This document shows positions 5,941 to 13,847 of a stretch of 13,847 nt of DNA, piece by piece; the first letter of the stretch is position 1; the number at the start of each line of letters is the position of its first letter. Below the pieces are notes generated by a model, which was not told where the DNA came from, ran no database searches, and saw nothing but the letters and a program-made list of their open reading frames with translations. A program made the position numbers and the translations under genes. The DNA is taken from contig JALNXV010000051.1 of assembly GCA_023230175.1 (NCBI GenBank), positions 1-13,847 of the forward strand. Direction: 5' to 3'. The DNA is from Candidatus Cloacimonadota bacterium. Lineage in GTDB: Bacteria; Cloacimonadota; Cloacimonadia; Cloacimonadales; WRIO01.

Positions 5941-5990
5941 AAAAACAAAAAATCTGATAATGACATTATTTTTCAGCCATTATCAGATTT
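5941..5990 (-). terminator. Strong intrinsic terminator ending the tilS-hslU operon
   Basis: A perfect 13-bp inverted repeat (5978-5990 with 5950-5962, 15-nt loop) is followed on the minus strand by TTTTGTTTTT (5950-5941). It ends the operon after the FlgT/CsgG-like gene. The next gene starts only 19 nt beyond the T-run, and I see no separate promoter in that space. That gene therefore depends on read-through or on a promoter that I cannot recognise. Confidence 0.85.
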
Positions 5991-6009
5991 AAAAACAGTC
6001 TCATAAAAT

Positions 6010-7287
6010 TTAATCAATTTTAAGTAAAATCATTTTTCGGTTTATGTTAATAGTAGAAAGTTTAGCTCCATAAGCAGACGAATTAAACTTACGTCTTAGA
6101 TCACGAAATACCGAACGTGAATTTGGATATTGTTCAACGTCACACCAGATTAAATAATCCAAAGTTTGATTAGTAGCAATATTTTCTTTGTATCTTTTAG
6201 AAATTTCATCCACTGTATCCATAAAAATATCCTGAATATCCATAATATCATCTTCAGAGTAAGCAGGATTAATACTTATCACGAGTTTATATTGAATTCC
6301 ATTGGAAGCATCAGCTGACCAATAAGCCAAAACTCTTGACAAAACATTATTAACAGCATCATTCATAGCTTCTTCAATAGATAAGGTAGTCTCACCTTTA
6401 CGCCCTTGACTATAACCGGTTTCAGTGCCTAACAATCTTCCGGTCGTAGTTTCATAAGCCCTTACTATCATAGCGTAACGTTTAGTACCATAACCGGCAT
6501 CTTCATAAGTACCTGCGAAAGTAATATACACATCTGACCCTATTGCTAAAGCCAATTTATAAGCAATATCTTCTTGTCGATTCCCAATAATTTGTTGAGC
6601 ATCATTAAGCGTATTTAAAACTTCCAATTGCTGAGGTACAATAACTTCATATTGTTTAGCAGTTAAATGACTTTCAATTACAGAGGCAGCGTGTTTTATT
6701 AGATTATCATTCTTTAATAATTCAACAGGGTTTTCTCCTTCTTTAACTTCAGGAATTACCATAATTTGAGGGAAACCGACAGCTGCAGCAATATCTTCTC
6801 TTCTTTCGATAATTTTAAAATTTTGTAAATCACGTATAATATTTTCTTTGTTAACCTTAACAACTTTAGATATTCTCAAAACTTGTCCATCATCCAATTT
6901 AACTTTTGATTTTAAATTATCATCTTCATAATTAATATATCGAGAGACGTTTGCCATATCAAAGAAATAAGATGAATGATTTTCAAAGTTTGTTCTTTCT
7001 TCGGAAGTTCTTAATAATGGATCTGTTCCGGAAAAAAGAACATAATATACTGCTGATTTTTTTGCATCATCAGTAGCTCTGCTAACTCCATATTTATCAA
7101 CATCGCGTCTCTTAGCTCTTTTACTTTTCTCATTAGACTTATACACACCGGTTGCTTCGAGCATTACTTCAGCGGATGATGATGCTTCAATAAAAACTGC
7201 TTGTTTAGATATAGGCATATCAGCATAAATAAATTGTATAAATATGATTAAAAATAAGGTTATCAGAATACTTTGTTTAGTTTTCAT
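6010..7287 (-). CDS. Exported protein of FlgT/CsgG-like appearance, function unknown
   Basis: A 425-residue protein with a signal peptide (hydrophobic 7-20, probable cleavage after Ala22 in IYA-D). Residues 38-90 (EVMLEATGVYKS...RATDDAKKSAVYYVL) have the small-residue and DAxxxA pattern found at the N-termini of FlgT, LPP20 and related envelope proteins. Residues 172-300 (GFPQIMVIPE...YEVIVPQQLEVLNTL...IAYKLALAIGSDVYITFAGTY...YAMIVRAYETTTGRLLGTETG) resemble the alpha/beta fold of CsgG, FlgT and the DUF6175-type proteins, in which a helper domain builds outer-membrane ring assemblies. The last 100 residues are unassigned. AAAGGAG precedes ATG. It starts 20 nt after hslU and so is probably co-transcribed with the protease genes. 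It and the next gene could be partners. The fold assignment is from visible pattern and is moderate. Confidence 0.55.
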   Translation of the reverse strand: MKTKQSILITLFLIIFIQFIYADMPISKQAVFIEASSSAEVMLEATGVYKSNEKSKRAKRRDVDKYGVSRATDDAKKSAVYYVLFSGTDPLLRTSEERTNFENHSSYFFDMANVSRYINYEDDNLKSKVKLDDGQVLRISKVVKVNKENIIRDLQNFKIIERREDIAAAVGFPQIMVIPEVKEGENPVELLKNDNLIKHAASVIESHLTAKQYEVIVPQQLEVLNTLNDAQQIIGNRQEDIAYKLALAIGSDVYITFAGTYEDAGYGTKRYAMIVRAYETTTGRLLGTETGYSQGRKGETTLSIEEAMNDAVNNVLSRVLAYWSADASNGIQYKLVISINPAYSEDDIMDIQDIFMDTVDEISKRYKENIATNQTLDYLIWCDVEQYPNSRSVFRDLRRKFNSSAYGAKLSTININRKMILLKID

Positions 7288-7307
7288 ACTTACTCCTTTG
7301 CGATTAA

Positions 7308-8696
7308 TTATAATATATATTTTGAAAGGTCTTCATCTTGAATCAACGGATTAACTTTGTCAATAATTATTTGTTTATCTATCAATATTTTTTTTATTTT
7401 TGTATTTGGCATCTCAAATAATAAATCTTCTAATACAGAATTTAAGATTGTTTGTAATCTTCTTGCCCCTATATCTTCCATTTTTTCATTAGCAATCGTA
7501 GCAAATTCTGCGATTTCAGATATTGCATCCTTATCAAAAACAAGGTCTGCTTTTTCAGTTTTAAATAAAGCAATATATTGTTTTATCAGAGCATTTTTAG
7601 GTATAGTAAGTATCTTTTCAAAATCTTCTTTAGTTAAACTGTTTAACTCAACTCTAATAGGAAATCGCCCTTGTAATTCAGGGATAAGATCAGATGGTTT
7701 TGCGATATGAAATGCTCCGGCAGCAACAAACAATATATGAGTTGTATCAACGATTCCATATTTAGTAGGGACATTTGAACCTTCGACGATAGGTAATAAA
7801 TCTCTTTGAACACCTGATTTAGAAACATCGGATGTACTTTTCTTATCTAAAGATGCAATTTTATCTACTTCATCGATAAATACAATACCATGGTTTTCTA
7901 CTCTATACTTAGCTTCTTCGATAATTTTATCTCTACTGATAAGTTTTCCTGTTTCTATTTCAGTAAAATACTTAAGGGCATCAGAAACAGTCATTTCTTT
8001 TGATTTATCTTTCTTAAAGGGTATCATCTGACCCAACATTTCACTAAAATTAAAATCAAGATTTTCCATTCCAATATTAGAAAAGACTTCAATTTGAGGA
8101 AGTGGTTGATCTTCTATCGGAACTGTTACTATTTTTTCATTAAATTCATTATTTAAAAGTTTTTTTCTAAATTTTTCTCTACTGCGTAAATAACGTTGTT
8201 CCTTCTCTTTAACATCAGGATCATTATTATTATATGTTTTAGGTAGGAGTAAATCAAGAACCTTTTCTATAGCAATTAAATAGCCTTCGTCAGTAAATTT
8301 TTCAGTTAGTTCACCTCGAACTTGATTAAAAGCAAAATCCATTAATTCTCTTATCATCGACTCAACATCTCTGCCTACATAGCCCACTTCAGTAAATTTC
8401 GAAGCCTCGACTTTAATAAAAGGAGCTCCCGTAAGACCGGCAAGTCTTCTTGCAATTTCAGTTTTACCTACACCTGTAGGACCTATTAAAATTATATTAT
8501 TAGGAGCTATTTCAGCTTGCATTATTTGATTAACCTGTTGTCGTCTCCATCGATTTCTAAGTGCAATAGCCACAGCTTTTTTTGCTTTATCTTGACCTAT
8601 TATATATTTATCTAAACTTTCAACAATCTTTTTAGGAGTTAATTTTGACATTTCAGTCATTTGTTTTTTCCGTATTTTTTCGATAGTTACATTCAT
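7308..8696 (-). CDS. hslU: ATP-dependent protease ATPase subunit HslU
   Basis: HslU is the AAA+ unfoldase ring that feeds substrates into the HslV peptidase in the cytoplasm. All marks are present in 462 residues: the N-terminal LTPKKIVESLDKYIIGQDKAKKAV (19-42), Walker A GPTGVGKT (72-79), the substrate-gripping pore loop GYVG (105-108), Walker B IVFIDEVDK (271-279), the arginine-finger region ELQGRFPIRVEL (340-351), sensor II GARR (410-413), and the C-terminal tail EDLSKYIL (455-462) that inserts into HslV to activate it. The I-domain (about 130-250) is the variable part. The start at 8696 is supported by GGAG six bases upstream, giving about 12 residues more than usual. The internal ATGs (MTEM, MSKL) have poorer sites. 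It starts directly after the hslV stop. Confidence 0.97.
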   Translation of the reverse strand: MNVTIEKIRKKQMTEMSKLTPKKIVESLDKYIIGQDKAKKAVAIALRNRWRRQQVNQIMQAEIAPNNIILIGPTGVGKTEIARRLAGLTGAPFIKVEASKFTEVGYVGRDVESMIRELMDFAFNQVRGELTEKFTDEGYLIAIEKVLDLLLPKTYNNNDPDVKEKEQRYLRSREKFRKKLLNNEFNEKIVTVPIEDQPLPQIEVFSNIGMENLDFNFSEMLGQMIPFKKDKSKEMTVSDALKYFTEIETGKLISRDKIIEEAKYRVENHGIVFIDEVDKIASLDKKSTSDVSKSGVQRDLLPIVEGSNVPTKYGIVDTTHILFVAAGAFHIAKPSDLIPELQGRFPIRVELNSLTKEDFEKILTIPKNALIKQYIALFKTEKADLVFDKDAISEIAEFATIANEKMEDIGARRLQTILNSVLEDLLFEMPNTKIKKILIDKQIIIDKVNPLIQDEDLSKYIL

Positions 8697-9227
8697 TTAT
8701 TTCTCCAGTATAGTTAGGTTATGATTAGTGTAAATACAAATATCTGCTGTAATCTTAAGAGATTCTTCTACTATTTGTTTAGCATTTAAATCTGAAAATT
8801 TAACCAATGCTCTGGCTGCAGCTAAGGCATAAGTACCACCCGAACCAATTACAGCTATATCATCATCCGGTTCAATAACATCACCGGTCCCACTTAATAT
8901 ATACATATTTTCTTTATCTACAGCAATTATCATAGCCTCTAATCGTCTTAAATATTTATCAGAACGCCATTCTTTAGCTAATTCAACGGCTGATCTTTTA
9001 AGATTACCTTTATATTCTTTTAATTTAATTTCAAATTTCTCAAATAGAGTAAAGGCATCAGCTGTAGCACCGGCAAATCCTGCTAGAATATCTCCATTAT
9101 ATAAAGTTCTAATTTTTTGACTCTTAGCCTTAAAAATTGTATTTCCGAGAGTAACCTGTCCATCTCCACCAATTGAAATTTGATTCTCTTTTTTTACAGC
9201 AATTATTGTAGTACCATGCATTTGCAT
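8697..9227 (-). CDS. hslV: ATP-dependent protease peptidase subunit HslV
   Basis: HslV is the double-hexamer threonine peptidase of the HslUV protease. The 176-residue length is typical. After a short propeptide (MQMHG) the mature N-terminus is Thr6, the nucleophile, in [19 protein letters not shown] (20-30), [18 protein letters not shown] (49-66), [11 protein letters not shown] (112-122) and [15 protein letters not shown] (127-141) are diagnostic. The start at 9227 has AAGGA at good spacing; the ATG two codons later would be too far. hslV precedes hslU with no gap, so the two are translated in sequence. The full ftsH-hslV-hslU run suggests coordinated expression of the two main cytoplasmic and membrane AAA+ proteases. 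Confidence 0.97.
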   Translation of the reverse strand: MQMHGTTIIAVKKENQISIGGDGQVTLGNTIFKAKSQKIRTLYNGDILAGFAGATADAFTLFEKFEIKLKEYKGNLKRSAVELAKEWRSDKYLRRLEAMIIAVDKENMYILSGTGDVIEPDDDIAVIGSGGTYALAAARALVKFSDLNAKQIVEESLKITADICIYTNHNLTILEK

Positions 9228-9239
9228 AAAAAGTCCTTT

Positions 9240-11267
9240 TTATTCTTTTTCTATAGAATTATCTGTATCTACAGGTTTTTCTTCTTCATTTTGTTCATCG
9301 TTTACTTTTTCTTCTTTTTCTTGATTCTCTTTTTTAGTATCCTCAGGTTTGATTGAATAATCAATTTTCATATCACTTGCTTGTTTATATTTCTTTTCAA
9401 TAAATTCTTTTTCATCTTCGGGAATATTTGACAATACTACTTCAAAAATCTCATCAACATTTAAAGTCTCTTTTTCCAATAATTTAGCTGACAAAATATC
9501 TAATAAAGCTCTATGATTATTAATTATTTTCATAGCACTTTCGTGAGCAGTATGTACAATATTTCTAATTTCAGTATCTATTAATTGAGCAGTAGCTTCA
9601 CTTAATGATTCGTGTTGAACAAAATCTTTCCCAAGAAATACTTGTTTATCCTCATGACCTACTGTCATAGGTCCAACTTTATCACTCATCCCCCATTGAC
9701 ATACCATTTTCTTAGATAAATCCGTAGCTCTTTGAATATCATTTCCTGCACCTGTAGTTAATTCATTAAATACAATCTCTTCAGCACATCTGCCACCCAT
9801 AAAAGTTACTAACATTTGAGAAAGGTAAGTCTTTGAATATGTCATTTTATCGTTATATAATGAATGGGTTGCACCTCCTGTAAAGCCTCTTGGAATTATT
9901 GTAACCTTATGAACAGGATCTGTTTTATCTTGAAATATTGAACACAATACGTGACCAACTTCATGATAGGCTGTATTTTTTTTCTCGTCTTCATCTATAA
10001 CTTTACTTCTACGTTCTTTACCAAGAGTAACTTTATCTCTTGCTTCGTCAAAGTCTTCCATTTCAATTTTTTTCTTATTTTTTCGGGCTGCTATGAGGGC
10101 TGCTTCATTACATAAATTAGCTAAATCAGCTCCACTAAATCCGGGAGTGCTACGAGCTACAATCATTAGTTTTACATCGCTTGATATTGGTAATTTTGCA
10201 GTATGAACCTTCAGTATCTCGTTTCTTCCGGTTATATCAGGCAAATCAACAATTACTTGCCTGTCAAATCTTCCCGGTCTTAAAAGTGCAGGATCAAGCA
10301 CATCAGGTCTATTAGTAGCTGCAATGATAATAACTGAATCATTAGGTTCAAATCCATCCATTTCCACAAGTAATTGATTTAAGGTTTGTTCTCTTTCATC
10401 ATGTCCACCACCTAAACCGGCTCCTCTTGAACGTCCAACAGCATCTATCTCGTCAATAAAGGCAATACATGGAGAGTTTCTTTTAGCATTTTCAAATAAA
10501 TCTCTAACCCTTGATGCTCCGACACCTACAAACATCTCAACAAAATCAGAACCACTTATACTAAAAAACGGAACTCCTGCTTCTCCGGCAACAGCTTTTG
10601 CCAGTAAAGTCTTACCAGTTCCCGGGCGACCCAAAAGTAAAACACCACGAGGTATTCTACCACCAAGTTTTTGAAACTTACCCGGAGATTTAAGAAATTC
10701 TACAATTTCTTGTAATTCTTCCTTAGCTTCATCAACTCCGGCAACATCTAAGAAAGTAATTTTTGTTTTACCGCTCATAAATAATCTTGCTCTACTTTTC
10801 CCAAAAGTAAAGGCTTTATTACTGCCACCTTGCATAGATCTCATCATAAAAATCCAAAAACCTATTAACAATAAGAAAGGCAACCAAGAAATTACTGCCA
10901 TCCAAAAACGTGATGGTTTTTGTGAAGAAATTTTTACTTTTTGTTCTCTTAATTCATTTATGATATTTGGATCAGCAAAAGGCATATGTGTCGCATATTT
11001 TTTATTACCTGCATCAACAAATTTAACATTTTGATTTTCAAATATAACCTCTCTAACAACACCAGATTGAACCATTGATAAAAATGAACTATATTCTACT
11101 TCCACAAATTTTGGTTTTTGGTTAATAAACATATTATATAAAATAACTGCAAAAAGCATTATAATCACCCAAAATAAGATTGGTTGAGGCTTTTTAAGGT
11201 TGTTTAAATTTTTCTTTTTCCCAATTTGTTTTTTATTCTTGGGTACATTATTCTTTGGAGTATTCAT
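9240..11267 (-). CDS. ftsH: Membrane-bound zinc protease FtsH
   Basis: FtsH degrades misfolded membrane proteins and regulators at the inner membrane. In the 675 residues, TM1 lies at 30-48 and TM2 at 122-143, with a periplasmic domain between. The AAA module has Walker A GRPGTGKT (213-220), Walker [10 protein letters not shown] (267-275) and the second region of homology [15 protein letters not shown] (330-344). The zinc site is HEVGH (435-439), with the third ligand Asp510 in TTGAGND. Two small departures are seen: Arg in place of the usual Pro in Walker A (G-P-P-G becomes G-R-P-G), and Val in place of the usual Ala in HEAGH. Neither removes a catalytic residue. A 45-residue acidic, Lys/Glu-rich tail (631-675) is longer than needed. 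The start overlaps the hpt stop (ATGA), and GAGG lies just upstream. Confidence 0.98.
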   Translation of the reverse strand: MNTPKNNVPKNKKQIGKKKNLNNLKKPQPILFWVIIMLFAVILYNMFINQKPKFVEVEYSSFLSMVQSGVVREVIFENQNVKFVDAGNKKYATHMPFADPNIINELREQKVKISSQKPSRFWMAVISWLPFLLLIGFWIFMMRSMQGGSNKAFTFGKSRARLFMSGKTKITFLDVAGVDEAKEELQEIVEFLKSPGKFQKLGGRIPRGVLLLGRPGTGKTLLAKAVAGEAGVPFFSISGSDFVEMFVGVGASRVRDLFENAKRNSPCIAFIDEIDAVGRSRGAGLGGGHDEREQTLNQLLVEMDGFEPNDSVIIIAATNRPDVLDPALLRPGRFDRQVIVDLPDITGRNEILKVHTAKLPISSDVKLMIVARSTPGFSGADLANLCNEAALIAARKNKKKIEMEDFDEARDKVTLGKERRSKVIDEDEKKNTAYHEVGHVLCSIFQDKTDPVHKVTIIPRGFTGGATHSLYNDKMTYSKTYLSQMLVTFMGGRCAEEIVFNELTTGAGNDIQRATDLSKKMVCQWGMSDKVGPMTVGHEDKQVFLGKDFVQHESLSEATAQLIDTEIRNIVHTAHESAMKIINNHRALLDILSAKLLEKETLNVDEIFEVVLSNIPEDEKEFIEKKYKQASDMKIDYSIKPEDTKKENQEKEEKVNDEQNEEEKPVDTDNSIEKE

Positions 11268-11809
11268 ATATATACCTCTTCTTTTAAAATTCCGATATAT
11301 GGTAAATTTCTATATTTTTCTGCATAATCAAGTCCATAGCCGACAACAAACTCATTTTCAATCTCAAATCCTTTGTATTCAATATCCACAGGCACTTTAT
11401 GAGCAGTTGGTTTATCAAGTAAAACACAAGTTTTTACACTTGCAGGCTTATGTTTTATCAAATATTCTTTTAGATAATGTAAAGATAATCCACTATCAAC
11501 GATATCTTCAATAATTAAAATATGCCTATCGGCTATATCTGAATCAATATCTTTTCTAATCTTTACTACTCCTGATGAAATTGTTGATTCACCATAGCTT
11601 GAAATAGACATAAAATCTATCTCCAATGGTATCGTCATATGACGCATTAAGTCTGTCATAAAGGTAACGGCACCCTTTAATATACACACTAATATCGGAT
11701 TCTTATGAGTATATTCTGTGGAAAGCTCTGCACCTAACTCACGAATCCTTTTTTGAATAGTTCCTTCGTCAAAAAGAACTGCTGAGAGATTACAATTCAT
11801 TGTATCCAT
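11264..11809 (-). CDS. hpt: Hypoxanthine phosphoribosyltransferase
   Basis: This enzyme makes IMP (and often GMP) from hypoxanthine (or guanine) and PRPP for purine salvage in the cytoplasm. The 181-residue length is typical. CILKGAVTF (42-50) forms the conserved non-proline loop. SISSYGEST (68-76) is the flexible active-site loop. ILIIEDIVDSGLSL (97-110) is the PRPP-binding motif with paired acidic residues. LLDKPTAHKVPVDIEYKGFEI (130-150) and DYAEKYRNLPYIGIL (161-175) complete the family pattern. GAGG lies inside the tilS end, six bases before the ATG, and the stop overlaps ftsH by four bases, so translation of ftsH is likely coupled. tilS-hpt-ftsH is a widespread gene order in bacteria. 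Confidence 0.96.
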   Translation of the reverse strand: MDTMNCNLSAVLFDEGTIQKRIRELGAELSTEYTHKNPILVCILKGAVTFMTDLMRHMTIPLEIDFMSISSYGESTISSGVVKIRKDIDSDIADRHILIIEDIVDSGLSLHYLKEYLIKHKPASVKTCVLLDKPTAHKVPVDIEYKGFEIENEFVVGYGLDYAEKYRNLPYIGILKEEVYI

Positions 11810-11811
11810 AT

Positions 11812-13251
11812 TTATCCTCTTTTTTTTGTCTTTCTTTCTGCTGAACGATTTTTAAAATCACCCAAATTTTCTAACTTAATAACCAAAAAATTTTTTGTTT
11901 CTTCGGTTACGGCTACTCTATGATCTAACCTGCAACCACTAATCCAAAATATTTTTTCGGCATCTGTAAATATCACTATAAATTCTCTTTCTATCTTAGG
12001 AATCTTCTCATCAATGAAAAAATTCTTTAATTTTTTAAAATTAGTCATCCCTAAAGGTATAAACTTGTCTCCATCATTTTTATAACGTAATGTTATTGGA
12101 AAAATTATTTTATCTAAATCTACAATCACTTGTTCATAGCCCAAATTAACACCTTCTTCAGGCAATTGTTTTAATTTCTGCATTGAAAATCTACGATCAT
12201 TAAAAGTAAAGATATTTCTTATACCGGTTAATTCTCTATTTTCTTCTTTTATTGGAGACTGGTAAGTCTGCGTATTTCTAAATATTAAATACTGATAATC
12301 TCGCATAATTTTAATATTTTCAGGAAGAAATAACTCCTTATATCCTCCGGCTGACTCTAATAAATCAACTATATCATTATAATGAATAGAATAAAAATCT
12401 TTATCTTTACCGGTTAAGGCTATCCAAGCCTCTTTAAATATATAAAACTTTAAAATGTCAAAACAAGAATTCAAATAATTAATATCTAAAATTATATCAC
12501 TATTATTTTTAATAATTACAGCTCGTTTAAACTCCTTTTTTGCTTGATGTTTAAAATAATTTTCTGATAGATTAAATAGTATCCCATATTCAACTAAACG
12601 TTGTTCTATATTAGGATTAAATTCTTTTTTTAAATAAGGAATAAGTTCATTTCTAATCTTATTACGAGTATATTTATTCGTCAGATTGGTCAAATCTGTC
12701 CTTGCAGTAAGCTTATTATATTCTAAAAAACTCAGAATCTCATCTTTGCTAAAATTTAAAACCGGATGTATTACATCATTATTTACAGCATTCATCCCGC
12801 TTAATCCTGTAAAACCCGCACCTCTAATAAATCTATGTAAAATTGTTTCTGATTGATCTTGAGCATGATGACCTAAAGCTATATAATTAAGTTTATACAT
12901 TTTTTTTAATTTTCTAAAAAAACTCAACCTAATTTCACGAGCTTTAACTTGTATACTATCTGAAATGTCTTCCTTAACATCATGTAAATATAAGGGAATA
13001 TTATTGTTAAAACAATATTCTTTAACAAATTTCTCGTCATCATTTGAATCAGCTTCTCTTAAATGATAATTTATATGAGCACAAGCTATAAACAAAGAAT
13101 ATTTACTTCTTAATTTTAAAAAAGCTGTAGTCATCGCCAATGAATCCGGTCCACCCGAAAATCCTATTAATATCCGCACATTGCTATTTAAAAAATCATA
13201 CTGCTTTCCAAATCTCTCAAATTTATTTAAAAATGCATCATTTATATTCAT
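11812..13251 (-). CDS. tilS: tRNA(Ile)-lysidine synthase
   Basis: TilS uses ATP and lysine to modify C34 of the CAU-anticodon tRNA(Ile2), so that it reads AUA instead of AUG. This is essential, and AUA codons are plentiful in AT-rich genomes like this one. In 479 residues, the PP-loop SGGPDS is at 32-37, the second conserved block GHHAQDQSET at 127-136 and TRNKIRNELIP at 195-205. The C-terminal domain (about 388-465) has the LRYKNDGDKFIPLGMTNFKKLKNFFIDEKIP...WISGCRLDHRV pattern that marks long, two-domain TilS. A basic tail (KNRSAERKTKKRG) follows. The ribosome site before ATG 13251 is weak (AAGTGG). It is the first recognised gene of the operon; hpt starts two bases after its stop. Confidence 0.96.
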   Translation of the reverse strand: MNINDAFLNKFERFGKQYDFLNSNVRILIGFSGGPDSLAMTTAFLKLRSKYSLFIACAHINYHLREADSNDDEKFVKEYCFNNNIPLYLHDVKEDISDSIQVKAREIRLSFFRKLKKMYKLNYIALGHHAQDQSETILHRFIRGAGFTGLSGMNAVNNDVIHPVLNFSKDEILSFLEYNKLTARTDLTNLTNKYTRNKIRNELIPYLKKEFNPNIEQRLVEYGILFNLSENYFKHQAKKEFKRAVIIKNNSDIILDINYLNSCFDILKFYIFKEAWIALTGKDKDFYSIHYNDIVDLLESAGGYKELFLPENIKIMRDYQYLIFRNTQTYQSPIKEENRELTGIRNIFTFNDRRFSMQKLKQLPEEGVNLGYEQVIVDLDKIIFPITLRYKNDGDKFIPLGMTNFKKLKNFFIDEKIPKIEREFIVIFTDAEKIFWISGCRLDHRVAVTEETKNFLVIKLENLGDFKNRSAERKTKKRG

Positions 13252-13274
13252 TTAAAAAACCACTTACCAAGTAT

Positions 13275-13379
13275 TTAATACTTAGAAACACCTATCAAAC
13301 ACAAACCTACAATTAAAGATAATTGTGCGTGCTGACTAATATTAATTTCATAATCAAATTTATATTTATAATAATTCAA
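13275..13379 (-). CDS. Possible 34-codon small ORF ahead of tilS
   Basis: A TTG-initiated frame of 34 codons ends 23 nt before tilS, with GGGAGG about ten bases upstream of the TTG. The first half is rich in Tyr and Lys (NYYKYKFDY), and the second half is hydrophobic (LSLIVGLCLIGV), so the product could be a small membrane peptide or a leader peptide. It lies between the putative sigma70 promoter and tilS. The long RBS spacing, non-ATG start and AT-rich setting make chance plausible. A short inverted repeat (AAGTAT / ATACTT, 13269-13283) overlaps its end. Confidence 0.25.
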   Translation of the reverse strand: MNYYKYKFDYEINISQHAQLSLIVGLCLIGVSKY

Positions 13380-13414
13380 ATTCTAAGTGCCTCCCTATAC
13401 TTTACAATAAAACT

Positions 13415-13443
13415 AATATCATAAATTAAGTGTAGTTTGTCAA
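13415..13443 (-). promoter_or_regulatory. Putative sigma70 promoter of the tilS operon
   Basis: The minus strand has a perfect -35 TTGACA (13443-13438), a 17-nt spacer and GATATT (13420-13415; 4 of 6). A TG lies just before the -10 region. No other gene lies between it and tilS except the possible small ORF, leaving a leader of about 160 nt. Confidence 0.55.
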
Positions 13444-13847
13444 GCTTTTTATTATGATTTTTTTAAGTATACCTTGAGTTTTTGATTAAATTATTTGGCT
13501 TTGATTTTATAGTTAGTTTCAGCCTTGATTTATTTAAAGCTATTGAAGAATAATGTTGGGCAAACATACTTGCTTATACTTTAATTTGTTGTGCGAGTAT
13601 CCTCGATTCACACTCGCTTTGCTTCACTGATAGTAAAAATCTGAACTTGAACTTGAGAATAAAAAATCTCTAAATAAATCTATAAAGACTTCATCATCAT
13701 AAATTATAAATTCTAAATATACAATAGCCTTTAATGATATTAAATATATTTATAAGCATAAATTAATGTCCATTAACAAAAAGCTTATTACTTGAAGTTT
13801 ATTTTTATTTTATAAAGTTATGCTTAGCGAGTTTTTTTACACCTAAC
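13444..13847. other. AT-rich stretch without a supported gene
   Basis: I found no ORF with a credible start and ribosome site, and no tRNA, riboswitch or phage-like signature. Present are a short GC-richer inverted repeat (GCGAGT at 13593-13598 and ACTCGC at 13612-13617), a 9-bp inverted repeat (TAAGCATAA 13753-13761 with TTATGCTTA 13818-13826), and a small tandem GAACTT repeat near 13643-13656. None is convincing as a functional element. It is probably the spacer between two operons. Confidence 0.4.

Noticed and set aside
7357..7710. Plus-strand frame of 117 codons
   Set aside because: It lies wholly inside hslU on the opposite strand, and its Ser/Ile/Phe-rich product is typical of an antisense shadow.
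7643..7828. Minus-strand frame of 61 codons in another phase of hslU
   Set aside because: It overlaps a conserved part of hslU in a different frame and has no ribosome site or recognisable motif.
11200..11514. Plus-strand frame of 104 codons
   Set aside because: Antisense to the ftsH start and hpt, with Phe/Leu/His-rich composition and no ribosome site; a shadow.
11520..11550. GCCGATAG, a sigma28-like -10, inside hpt
   Set aside because: There is no TAAA at 15 nt upstream, and the bases encode conserved residues (IADRH).
13624..13775. Minus-strand open frame of about 45-50 codons in the right-hand spacer
   Set aside because: It has no ATG, GTG or TTG at a useful place and no ribosome site; the Ser-repeat and Asp/Phe-rich product looks like AT-rich chance.

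Overview
This is a low-GC, gene-dense window from a motile bacterium with a Gram-negative-type envelope. Evidence for that is three flagellins, two large exported proteins of outer-membrane or periplasmic type, and the HslUV and FtsH proteases. All convincing genes lie on the minus strand, so transcription runs from high to low coordinates. The flagellins share an HFGxxN...DYYF motif in the middle region, which I associate with Desulfovibrio-like flagellins, but the phylum cannot be fixed from this window.

Right-hand (upstream) part. About 400 bp of AT-rich DNA without a convincing gene (13444-13847) leads into a putative sigma70 promoter (13415-13443), a possible 34-codon small ORF, and then a tight housekeeping operon: tilS, hpt, ftsH, hslV, hslU. 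Gaps are 2-13 nt or short overlaps. The operon handles tRNA(Ile2) decoding, purine salvage and proteolysis. It runs on, after a 20-nt gap, into an exported 425-residue protein of FlgT/CsgG-like appearance, followed by a strong intrinsic terminator (5941-5990).

Middle part. A second exported protein (506 aa, LPP20/FlgP-like N-terminus) begins about 20 nt after that terminator. Next comes a perfect-consensus sigma70 promoter (TTGACA-N17-TATAAT, 4337-4365) and a 273-residue coiled-coil protein whose C-terminal half looks like a FlgN/FliT-type flagellar chaperone.

Left-hand (downstream) part. Three flagellin genes follow: a divergent one, then two near-duplicates. Two of them have textbook sigma28 promoters (TAAA-N15-[GT]CCGATAT) embedded in the coding sequence of the gene before: one inside the chaperone-like gene, serving the divergent flagellin, and one across the last codons and stop of the divergent flagellin, serving the second. 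Each flagellin leader carries an A-R-G-G-A site in or near a small hairpin, plus a second one overlapping the Shine-Dalgarno. This matches the known two-site CsrA arrangement on the Bacillus subtilis hag leader.

Overall the sequence suggests a layered flagellar locus. A sigma70 promoter makes the chaperone-like protein. Sigma28 promoters nested in genes make filament subunits, with terminator-like hairpins and probable CsrA control as extra checkpoints. The two exported proteins upstream may be FlgP/FlgT-like ring components of the same flagellum, but that is inference.
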